From CAZYTO01 sp964650405 (GTDB lineage: Bacteria; Acidobacteriota; Thermoanaerobaculia; Gp7-AA8): a stretch of DNA of 21,368 nt. Below, piece by piece: positions 15,008-21,368 of this stretch; position 1 is the stretch's first letter; every line of letters begins with the position of its first letter. A program made the translations under genes and the position numbers. Under the pieces are notes generated by a model, which saw only the letters and a list, made by a program, of their open reading frames with translations, was not told the DNA's origin and did no database searches. Location of the stretch: positions 1 to 21,368 of the forward strand of contig CAZYTO010000066.1 in the NCBI GenBank assembly GCA_964650405.1, read 5' to 3'.

Positions 15008-16237
15008 CTACGCCGCCCGGATCTCGCTCACCCGGTACACCGCGGCGGCCTTCTTGGCCACGGTGGCTGCCGGCTGTTCGTTGAAGAGCGAGAGCGCGCG
15101 CTCGAGAATCAGGTCGGGCTTCGGCTTCGCCGCCGCACCGGTCTTGTCGTCCTCGCGCAGCGACTGCGCGGCCAGGTCCACCACCACGTCCGGCTTGATG
15201 CCGCCTTCCTTGATGGGCTTCAGCTCCGGCGTCGTGTAGTGGCCGACGGTCATGAACACGCCGCCGCCGCTCTGCAGGAGGATGAACTTCTGCACGACCG
15301 ACTTGCCGTACGTGGTCACGCCGACCGTTTTGCCGCGGCCGTTGCCGTGGATGGCCGCGGCGAAGATCTCCGCGCCGGCGGCCGTCGACGTATCAGTGAG
15401 CACTTCCAGGTCGCCGTCGTAGTCCGTGTTGCGGTCGGCCTGCCACTGGCGGCCGGTGATGGTCCGTCCCTCCAGCGACGTGATGAGACCGCTGGTCAGC
15501 AGCTCGTCGGCCGAGGCGATGGCCTGCTCCACGTCGCCACCGGCGTTGCCGCGGACGTCGACGATCAGCTTGCGTGCGCCGTTCTTGCGCACGCTCTCCA
15601 GCGCGCTCCGGAACTGCTCGGCCGTGTCCTTCTCGAAATACGGGATCTTGATGTAGGCCACGTTCCCCATCTGCTGCGTGGTCACGGCCAGGGGGTGATA
15701 CTTGGCTTCGGTGAGGGTGAACTCTTCGCGCCGGGTCTGCCCGCCGCGAAGGATGGAGATGTGCACCGGTTTGGCGGAGCTGAGACGCTGCCGCACCTGC
15801 CACACGGCCATCTTCGTCGTGGGCAGTCCGTCGATCTTCTCGATGAAGTCTCCGCGCTCCACTCCCGCCTTGGCCGCGGGCGAATTGACGATCGGGGCGA
15901 TGACGTAGGCATAGCCGAACCGCTTCGTCACGATCAGCCCCACGCCGTTGTCGTCGACGCCGGTGAAGTTCTTGTAGGCGTTCATCTGGGCGGGCGGGAC
16001 GTAGTAGCTGAACTCGTCGACCGCGTCCGTCACGCCGCTGAACGCGCCGTCCAGGAGCTGATCGGACGGCACCGCCTCCACGTAGTTGTCTTCCACGAGG
16101 TGGAAGACCTCGGTGAAGATGCTGAGGTAGCGGTAGGCGTTGTTCTTCTGCGTGGCCTGCCCGAAGAGGGCGCTGCCGAGGAGGGACAGCATCAGGGCCA
16201 CCGAGAGGGAGAGGAATGCGATCTTCTTTTTGGTCAT
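15008..16237 (-). CDS. S41 family (CtpA-like) C-terminal processing protein, catalytic Ser apparently replaced
   Basis: The 409-residue protein has an N-terminal signal or anchor (KKKIAFLSLSVALMLSLLG), a helical segment, a PDZ domain (about 95-170: DDNGVGLIVTKRFGYAYVI, SPAAKAGVERGDFIEKIDGL) and the S41 core (LIVDVRGNAGGDVEQAI, then AGAEIFAAAI and TTYGKSVVQKF). In canonical family members the core reads [ST]-A-S-A-S-E-I with the third residue as nucleophile, and the Lys lies 25 residues later. Here the motif is T285-A-A287-G-A-E-I and the Lys is K312, exactly 25 after A287. The nucleophile position is therefore Ala. Either the protein is a non-catalytic homologue or it uses another residue, such as Ser284. 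The ATG at 16237 was chosen; an in-frame GTG lies at 16252. The EnvC-like gene ends 76 bp upstream on the same strand. Confidence 0.88.
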   Translation of the reverse strand: MTKKKIAFLSLSVALMLSLLGSALFGQATQKNNAYRYLSIFTEVFHLVEDNYVEAVPSDQLLDGAFSGVTDAVDEFSYYVPPAQMNAYKNFTGVDDNGVGLIVTKRFGYAYVIAPIVNSPAAKAGVERGDFIEKIDGLPTTKMAVWQVRQRLSSAKPVHISILRGGQTRREEFTLTEAKYHPLAVTTQQMGNVAYIKIPYFEKDTAEQFRSALESVRKNGARKLIVDVRGNAGGDVEQAIASADELLTSGLITSLEGRTITGRQWQADRNTDYDGDLEVLTDTSTAAGAEIFAAAIHGNGRGKTVGVTTYGKSVVQKFILLQSGGGVFMTVGHYTTPELKPIKEGGIKPDVVVDLAAQSLREDDKTGAAAKPKPDLILERALSLFNEQPAATVAKKAAAVYRVSEIRAA

Positions 16238-16313
16238 GCTTTTCTTGCTCACCGCGTGTCTCGCCGGAATCCCGGAGAATCTCAGCTTCGCGTCTCGTGC
16301 CACCGGACCGTTC

Positions 16314-17513
16314 TCATCGCAGCCACTTCGCCGGATCCTCGGGCTTGTTGTCCTGCCGGATCTCGAAGTAGAGGTAGCCGGACTTCGCGTCTTCCGACTC
16401 TCCCACCCCTGCAATCGCCTGTCCAGCCTGGATGCGATCTCCGGGCGTGACGGCGGGCGATTTCAGGTTGCCGTAGAGGGAGAAGACGCGATTGCCGTGA
16501 TCGAGAATGATCAAGTTACCGTAACCCTTGAACCACTGGCTAAAAAGAACTGTTCCCGCGTAAATGGAGCGTACTTCCGCGCCGGGCGCTGCCGCGATTT
16601 TGAGGCCGTTGTTGAACGTAACGGTCATGAACTTCGCGTTACGTTGCTTGCCGAAGCCCTCCACCACCTTCCCCTGCGCCGGCCAGGGCAGTGCTCCCTG
16701 CAGGGCCCGGATGTCCGTCGCCGGAACGATGCCTTCCCGCTGCCTGGCCAGCAGCTCGATGAGGTGCTCGAGCCTCCGGGCCTTCTCTTCGAGCTCGGCC
16801 AGGCGCTGTTCCGACTGCGAGCCCTCGCTCCGCAGCGCGGCCAGCCGGTGCTCTTTCTCGTTCCGCGCCGTGACCACGGCCCGCCGCCGCTCCTCCACGA
16901 CCTGCCGCATCCCGGCCAGCCGCTGCTGCCGCTCCGCGAGCTCGGCCATGCGCGCCGTGAGCTGCTCCCGCTCCCCCTGGAACCGCGTCACGGCGTGCGC
17001 GTCGCGCGAGACGAGGTACCCGAGCATCGACATGGCCTGCAGCGGATCGCGCTTCTGGTCGATCGACAGGAAGAGGCGGATGTAGCTCAACCCTCCCAGC
17101 CGGTAGAGCGCCACCAGCCGGCCCGCCAGGAACTTCTTCTCCTGCGCGATCCGCGGCCCGAGCGCGTCCACCTGCGCCTGCAAGGTCTGCTGCTGCGCCT
17201 GGAGCTGGGCCTGCATGTCCACGGCCAGGTCGAGCTCCCGCGTACGGATGCCAAGCTCCACGTCCGACTCCTCCAGGTCGCGCTCCGCGCTCTGCGCCTG
17301 CGTCCGGAGCGACTCCAGGCGGTTCTTCAGTTTGACGATCTCGGAGCGGACCCGGTCGAGGTCGGCGTTGCGCGGCGTCTCGGAGTGGGCCACGGAGAGC
17401 GAGAGCAGCAACAACGCGACGAGCGGCACAACGAGGCGGAACCGGCGCGGCGGCCGCCCCCGCAACCCCGCAACCTCGCAACCCGTCAACCTACTTCGCG
17501 ATCCGGAGCGCAT
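16314..17513 (-). CDS. EnvC-like murein hydrolase activator (coiled coil plus degenerate LytM/M23 domain)
   Basis: The product is up to 399 residues: a basic N-terminus and signal helix (RRFRLVVPLVALLLLSLSV), a long coiled coil (about 50-260, rich in Glu/Arg/Leu/Gln, with RLVALYRLGGLSYIRLFLS between helices as in EnvC), then a LytM domain (about 275-399). The zinc ligands of active M23 peptidases are missing: the HxGxD position reads NNGLKI, and the HLHFE position reads GYLYFEIR. This matches EnvC-type proteins, which activate cell-separation amidases instead of cutting peptidoglycan. The ATG at 17513 overlaps the RNase III end by 23 bp; a TTG at 17465 after GTTGCGGG repeats may be the real start. 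The S41 gene follows. Confidence 0.88.
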   Translation of the reverse strand: MRSGSRSRLTGCEVAGLRGRPPRRFRLVVPLVALLLLSLSVAHSETPRNADLDRVRSEIVKLKNRLESLRTQAQSAERDLEESDVELGIRTRELDLAVDMQAQLQAQQQTLQAQVDALGPRIAQEKKFLAGRLVALYRLGGLSYIRLFLSIDQKRDPLQAMSMLGYLVSRDAHAVTRFQGEREQLTARMAELAERQQRLAGMRQVVEERRRAVVTARNEKEHRLAALRSEGSQSEQRLAELEEKARRLEHLIELLARQREGIVPATDIRALQGALPWPAQGKVVEGFGKQRNAKFMTVTFNNGLKIAAAPGAEVRSIYAGTVLFSQWFKGYGNLIILDHGNRVFSLYGNLKSPAVTPGDRIQAGQAIAGVGESEDAKSGYLYFEIRQDNKPEDPAKWLR

Positions 17514-18180
17514 TCTTCGCCGCCTGCTGCTGCGCTTCCTTCTTCGACGTCCCGTCGCCGCGTGCGGTGTGACCGCCGATCTTCACCTCGACGACAAAGC
17601 GCTTGTCGTGATCCGGCCCTTCCTCGGCGACCACGCTGTAATCCGGCAGCGGCCAGCCCCGCCCCTGCGCCAGCTCCTGCAGGGCCGTCTTGTAGTCATG
17701 GAAGAGCAGGTCGTCCTCATTCAGCGCGCCGAGGTCGGGCTCGAACGACCGCTCGATCAGCAGCCGCGCCGCCTCGATCCCGCCGTCCAGGAAGACCGCC
17801 GCCACCGTGGCCTCGAAGAGATTGGCCAGCAGCGAGTCCTTCTTCCGCCCTCCCGACTTCTCCTCCCCCACGCCGAGGAGGATCACCTCGCCCATTCCGA
17901 AGGCGCGGGCCTTGGCGGCCAGCGAATGCGCGCTGACCAGGTACGCCTTCATCTTCGAGAGCGCTCCCTCGTCGAGGGTGGGAAAGCGGCGGAAGAGCAG
18001 GTCGCCGATGACGAAGCCGAGCACCGAATCGCCCAGGAACTCGAACGTCTCGTTGTCGCGGATGTCCTCGTGTTTCGCTTCGTGCGAGTACGACTTGTGC
18101 GTGAGAGCACGGCGCAGCAGCTCGCGGTTCCCAAAGGCGTGGCCGATTCGCTGTTCGAAGGCGTCGAGAGCTTCCGTCAC
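17491..18180 (-). CDS. rnc: Ribonuclease III
   Basis: The 229-residue enzyme has the standard two-domain layout: an RNase III domain (1-150) with the signature NETFEFLGDSVLG at 43-55, where E44, E47 and D51 match the catalytic acids, and a C-terminal dsRNA-binding domain (about 158-229: DYKTALQELAQGRGWPLPDY, GTSKKEAQQQAAKNAL). It cleaves double-stranded RNA in rRNA and mRNA processing. In the second acidic cluster, LLANLFEATVAAVFLDGG, the Glu is kept but the position equal to E. coli Asp114 is Asn. The start ATG at 18180 lies 12 bp after the sulfatase/TPR stop, and its end overlaps the EnvC-like start, so it is probably inside an operon. Confidence 0.96.
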   Translation of the reverse strand: MTEALDAFEQRIGHAFGNRELLRRALTHKSYSHEAKHEDIRDNETFEFLGDSVLGFVIGDLLFRRFPTLDEGALSKMKAYLVSAHSLAAKARAFGMGEVILLGVGEEKSGGRKKDSLLANLFEATVAAVFLDGGIEAARLLIERSFEPDLGALNEDDLLFHDYKTALQELAQGRGWPLPDYSVVAEEGPDHDKRFVVEVKIGGHTARGDGTSKKEAQQQAAKNALRIAK

Positions 18181-18192
18181 TCGACGGCTAGT

Positions 18193-20319
18193 TTAGCGCA
18201 GCGACGCCAGGGCCTGGCGCGCCGTGGCGATGTCGCGGGCGTAGCGCTCCTTCGGCGCGGTATCGACGAAGCGCGTCAGCGCCGCCTTCGCTTCGGCCAG
18301 GTGTCCCGCCCTCCCCTCCACCAGTCCGATGTTGAACAGCGCGTCGTACTGGCGCGGATCGACGTCCACGGCCCGGTTCCACATCTCCACCGCCCGCGGG
18401 TAGTCGTTCTGTTTCGCGTAGACCACGCCCAGCGTGTTGAGCGCCAGCGGCAGGTTCGGATTGAGGTCCAGGGCCCGGGTCAGGTTCGTCGTGGCCGTCT
18501 GCAGGTCGTCCCGGCGCGTGGCCACGATGCCCAGGTTCTGAAAGGCCGGCGCATTGTTCGGGTCGAGCTGCAGCACGCGCTGGAACTGTCCCACCGCCTC
18601 GTCGAACTTGCCCTGGTCGGCCAGGGCGATGCCGTAGGCGTTCAGGGCCTCGAGGTTGCTCTTGCCCGCCAACGGCGCCAGCACCTGGACGGCTTCATCG
18701 ATCTTTCCCTGCTCGGTCAGCAGCAGGCCGAGCTGCACGCGCATTTCGTCGGTCTCCTGCTTCGTGCCGATCGCGGCGCGGAGGTTCGCGATGGCCGAGC
18801 CGACGTCTTCTTTCTGCTGCTGCACGAAGGCCAGGAGCTGCCGCCCCGCGGCCATGTCGGGACGCTCGGCCACGACTTCCTTGGCCAGCTTCAGGGCCCG
18901 GTCGACATCGTGGTTCTCGTAGGCGTCGATGACGTCGTGCATCTTGCTGTCGAGACCGATGAGGCTCTTGGGATCGTCCGCGGCGGTGTAGCTCGCCTTC
19001 GGGCTGGCTGCGCCGGAGATGTAGCCGAGACCGAGGAAGTTCTTCTCCTCGTCGGCGGAGATGTTGCGGTTGGCGGCCTTGATCTCCGGCTGCAGCGTCA
19101 CGAGCAGGTTGCGTGCTTCGTTCACGTCCCGCCGCCGCTCGCCGCGGAGGTTCTTCTTCTCGCCGGGATCGCCGGGCAGGTCGTAGAGCTCGGAGATGGG
19201 GAGGTCGATGTACTTCTCGTCCTTGTGAATGACGCCGGTCAGGGGGGCCCACCCGCGATTGAGCGCCGTGGAGAGCGACTCGAAGTACGAGTCGCGCGCG
19301 GCGATCTTGTCGTCGAGCGCAGCCCCCAGCAGCGCCGCCGGCTTTTGGACTCCGGCGTGCGCGAGGATGGTGGGGACGATGTCGATGTGGCGCACGTAGC
19401 CGGCTTCGATGCGGTGGACCGGCTTGCTGGGCTCGCGCACGAGCAGCGGGATCTTGAGCGTCGCCTCGTAGGCGAAGAGGCCGTGCGTCAGCTCGCCGTG
19501 GTCGCCTCGGGCCTCGCCGTGATCGGCGGTGACGATCAGCAGCGTATTGGGATTCGCGGCCAGGATGGGCGTGAGGGCCTTGCCGAGCGTGTCGTCCACG
19601 TAAGCCACTTCGCCGAGGTAGCGATCGGAGGCGTACTCCGTCGAGAAGGGCTCGGGCGGGCGGTAGGGAGCGTGCGGATCGTAGACGTGAATCCACAGGA
19701 ACCGCTTCTTCCCCTCATTGGCCTGCCACCACTTCGTGGCCACGTCGCACACGGCCGCCGCCGGGCGCTCCTGGATCTGGAAGTCGAGCGATCCCGTGCC
19801 TTTGCCGTAGTTGTCGTCGTAGGTGTCGAAGCCGTGATTCAGCCCGAAGCGTGAGTCGAGGGGGAAGGCGCCGACAAAGGCGCCGGTGGTGTAGCCCGCC
19901 TCCTTCAGCATCGAGGCCACGGTCGGGTACTTCGGATCGAGCTTGAATCCGGAGTTGTCCCGCACGCCGTGCTGGAAGGGATAGAGACCGGTGAGGATGT
20001 TGGTGTGGGAGGCCAGCGTCACGACGTTGTGCGCATGCGCATTGGTGAAGACGAGCGACTCGCCGGCGATCCGATCGAGGAAGGGCGTCTTTACTTTCGC
20101 GTTGCCGGAATAGCCGAGAGCATCGGCACGGAGGGTGTCGATGGTCACTAGGATGATGTCGGGCTTGCCCCTGGTGGTGGTGTTGCCGGCCTGGCCGGAC
20201 GGTGTCTCGGGGTGGCACGCTGTGAGGAGGAACAGGAGTAAGGAGGCCGCCAGACCGTTCGGCCAGCGGGAAGACCCCTCACCCCGGCACTTCCGCGCTG
20301 GGCGTTGCGAAGCCTTCAT
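18193..20319 (-). CDS. Sulfatase-fold/TPR fusion lipoprotein
   Basis: The 708-residue protein begins with a lipoprotein signal (ASLLLFLLTAC, lipobox Cys35). An alkaline-phosphatase-superfamily sulfatase domain follows (about 52-420): IILVTIDTLRADALGYSG with metal ligand D61, HNVVTLASHTNILTGLYPF, and IVTADHGEARGDHGELTHG. The nucleophile slot, C/SxPxR in true sulfatases, is T101-L-A-S-H, so there is no formylglycine motif and a Thr nucleophile is likely, as in phospho- and phosphoglycerol transferases. A linker (EEKNFLGLGYISG) leads to about six TPRs (500-708). It is probably an envelope phosphoesterase or transferase; the substrate is unknown. The ATG at 20319 lies in CTTCATC repeat sequence, so the exact start is uncertain. 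A second gene of the same type lies directly upstream. Confidence 0.88.
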   Translation of the reverse strand: MKASQRPARKCRGEGSSRWPNGLAASLLLFLLTACHPETPSGQAGNTTTRGKPDIILVTIDTLRADALGYSGNAKVKTPFLDRIAGESLVFTNAHAHNVVTLASHTNILTGLYPFQHGVRDNSGFKLDPKYPTVASMLKEAGYTTGAFVGAFPLDSRFGLNHGFDTYDDNYGKGTGSLDFQIQERPAAAVCDVATKWWQANEGKKRFLWIHVYDPHAPYRPPEPFSTEYASDRYLGEVAYVDDTLGKALTPILAANPNTLLIVTADHGEARGDHGELTHGLFAYEATLKIPLLVREPSKPVHRIEAGYVRHIDIVPTILAHAGVQKPAALLGAALDDKIAARDSYFESLSTALNRGWAPLTGVIHKDEKYIDLPISELYDLPGDPGEKKNLRGERRRDVNEARNLLVTLQPEIKAANRNISADEEKNFLGLGYISGAASPKASYTAADDPKSLIGLDSKMHDVIDAYENHDVDRALKLAKEVVAERPDMAAGRQLLAFVQQQKEDVGSAIANLRAAIGTKQETDEMRVQLGLLLTEQGKIDEAVQVLAPLAGKSNLEALNAYGIALADQGKFDEAVGQFQRVLQLDPNNAPAFQNLGIVATRRDDLQTATTNLTRALDLNPNLPLALNTLGVVYAKQNDYPRAVEMWNRAVDVDPRQYDALFNIGLVEGRAGHLAEAKAALTRFVDTAPKERYARDIATARQALASLR

Positions 20320-20345
20320 CCTTCATCCCTCATGCTTCATCCTTA
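20314..20345. repeat. Short CTTCATC low-complexity tract
   Basis: Four near-copies of CTTCATCC lie between the two sulfatase/TPR genes and run into the first codons of the downstream one. The word is shared with the variant units at 1311-1319 and 2321-2329. The rest of the 76-bp spacer (20320-20395) shows no clear terminator. Confidence 0.6.
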
Positions 20346-20395
20346 TTCTCGCTTGCAGGTCACTCTCTGCGCGCCATCTTCTGAGAAGGGCTTGC

Positions 20396-21368
20396 TCATC
20401 CCCGATACAGATTCTGCAACTGCCGGTCGGCGGGAAAGCGATTCAGGCCGCGGGCGGCCCAGTAGCGCGAGCCGTTGTGGTCGCCGAGGATCTTCAGCGT
20501 CTCGGCGATGGCCACGTAGGACGAGATCGTCGGCGAGGCTTTCTCGAGGTTGAAAAAGACGTCCGCCGCTTCGCGGTTGCGGCCCTCGGCGGCGTAGAGC
20601 AGGACGAGGTTCTTGTAGGCCTGCGGGTCGGTGGGATTGCGCTGGATCTCGTTGCGCAGGGCCTGCTCGGCCTCCTCGCCGCGGCCGAGGCGGGCCAGCG
20701 CATCGCCGCGGAAGTAGCTCAGCCTCGGCAGGGGGTCGCGGTGCGCCGCCACCAGGGCGTTGTTCGCCGCATCGAAGTTCTTCAGCGCCTCCTCGACATT
20801 CCCCTCCGCCAGCTCCACCCGCCCGATGAGCATCTGCGAAAGCGGCCGGTCGCGCTTCTCCCCGCCCGCCGCCAGCGCTTCCTTCTTCGCCGTGGCCCAG
20901 TCCTTCTTCTCCATGGCGATCTCCGCCAGCAGCCGGTGAGCCTCGGTGGGCGTCGACTTGACCACCAGCTTCGCGTGCGCCTCCGCATCGTCGAGGTGGT
21001 GCATGGCCAGGGAGAGGTTGGCGATGGAGAGGGCCAGGCTCGTGCTGTTCGGGTCGGCGCGCAGTCCCTGCTTGGCCGCGGCGATGGCCTCTTCCTGCCG
21101 GCCGAGCTTCTCCAGCGACCGCGTCTCCAGGCTCCACATGTCGATCATGTTCGGGTTGTCGTGCAGCAGGCCGCTGGAGATCTTCTCCGAGTCGGCGTAC
21201 CGCTCTTCGCGGAAGGCCCGGAAGGCGTCGCCGATGAGGTTGGCCTTGCCGATGTTCTCTTTCGGATCGGGGAGCTCCTTCTCGCTGGATGGCGAGACGA
21301 CCGAGCCGACGTAACCGAGTGCGGCGAGCTGCTGCTTCTGCTCGTCGTCGACCGCCGCCGGCGCCGCG
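20396..21368 (-). CDS. C-terminal part of a second sulfatase-fold/TPR protein (continues past the window)
   Basis: The frame is open from the right edge to the stop at 20396, 324 codons. The internal Met at 21148 is not the start. The edge sequence reads DDEQKQQLAALGYVGS and then LPDPKENIGKANLIGDAFRA, which matches the linker after the sulfatase domain in the neighbouring gene (DEEKNFLGLGYISG, DDPKSLIGL). A sulfatase domain is therefore expected beyond the window, though not seen. About seven TPR units follow (GRQEEAIAAAKQGLRADPNS, LAEIAMEKKDWATAKKEALA, GRVELAEGNVEEALKNFDAA, ALARLGRGEEAEQALRNEIQ, AAEGRNREAADVFFNLEKAS). It ends 76 bp before the next gene on the same strand and is probably a tandem paralogue. 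Confidence 0.85.
   Translation of the reverse strand, partial: AAPAAVDDEQKQQLAALGYVGSVVSPSSEKELPDPKENIGKANLIGDAFRAFREERYADSEKISSGLLHDNPNMIDMWSLETRSLEKLGRQEEAIAAAKQGLRADPNSTSLALSIANLSLAMHHLDDAEAHAKLVVKSTPTEAHRLLAEIAMEKKDWATAKKEALAAGGEKRDRPLSQMLIGRVELAEGNVEEALKNFDAANNALVAAHRDPLPRLSYFRGDALARLGRGEEAEQALRNEIQRNPTDPQAYKNLVLLYAAEGRNREAADVFFNLEKASPTISSYVAIAETLKILGDHNGSRYWAARGLNRFPADRQLQNLYRG

Noticed and set aside
17215..19854. A very long plus-strand open frame (879 codons) across the EnvC-like, rnc and sulfatase/TPR genes
   Set aside because: It is antisense to three well-recognised genes, is rich in Arg/Val/Leu/Gly without any domain, and is the usual open antisense frame of GC-rich DNA.
20396..21148. 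A complete 250-residue TPR protein starting at the Met at 21148
   Set aside because: The same frame stays open to the window edge and carries the linker typical of sulfatase/TPR fusions, so this Met is internal.

Overview
The window is a GC-rich (roughly two-thirds G+C) bacterial chromosome fragment, probably from a metagenome assembly because it contains a 10-N scaffold gap at 8484-8493. The gene content suggests Acidobacteriota: sulfatase-fold/TPR fusion lipoproteins in tandem, a winged-helix/TolB-like/TPR regulator, a YfbK-type VWA protein, and a class C beta-lactamase-like hydrolase. This assignment is an inference from gene content, with no rRNA or marker phylogeny to support it. No tRNA, rRNA, CRISPR array, prophage or intact insertion sequence was seen.

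Layout. Positions 1-460 have clearly lower GC and hold only a possible frameshifted zinc-ribbon remnant. From 461 to 3004 there is a multi-pass membrane protein (minus), a divergent polysaccharide deacetylase (plus) and a small secreted SNase-like protein (plus), with TTCGCCC-type low-complexity blocks on both sides of the deacetylase gene. From 2915 to 7520 a MocR-type PLP-binding regulator (minus) faces a plus-strand run of rhodanese, ATP-grasp ligase and VWA protein whose reading frames overlap. From 7609 to 12191 the minus strand carries a membrane-anchored TPR protein, a serine hydrolase broken by the assembly gap, a YpfJ-type zinc metallopeptidase and a GT-C-like membrane protein. From 12355 to 14839 ArfB overlaps a winged-helix TPR regulator by 4 bp, and this pair diverges from a Thr/Ser/Pro-rich lipoprotein. 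From 15008 to 21368 the minus strand reads two sulfatase-fold/TPR proteins, RNase III, an EnvC-like coiled-coil/LytM protein and an S41 (CtpA-like) protein.

How the genes may work together. MocR, rhodanese and the ATP-grasp ligase look like a small regulated unit for sulfur or amino-acid-derived small-molecule metabolism. EnvC-like and CtpA-like proteins form a familiar cell-envelope pair, but here both appear to lack catalytic residues: the LytM domain has no zinc ligands, and the S41 domain has Ala where the catalytic Ser is expected, exactly 25 residues before the retained Lys. ArfB with RNase III are housekeeping translation/RNA functions.

The most notable non-coding signals are three. 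One is an interspersed palindromic element that forms a perfect 26-bp inverted repeat at 14900-14998 and recurs, with one mismatch, in frame inside the ATP-grasp gene at 5290-5315. The second is a set of low-complexity intergenic blocks whose short repeated word differs from locus to locus, several of them self-complementary. The third is an 11-bp tandem direct repeat in the divergent promoter of the OmpR/PhoB-type winged-helix gene. I see no clearly novel defence or mobile system; most protein-coding content is ordinary chromosomal background.
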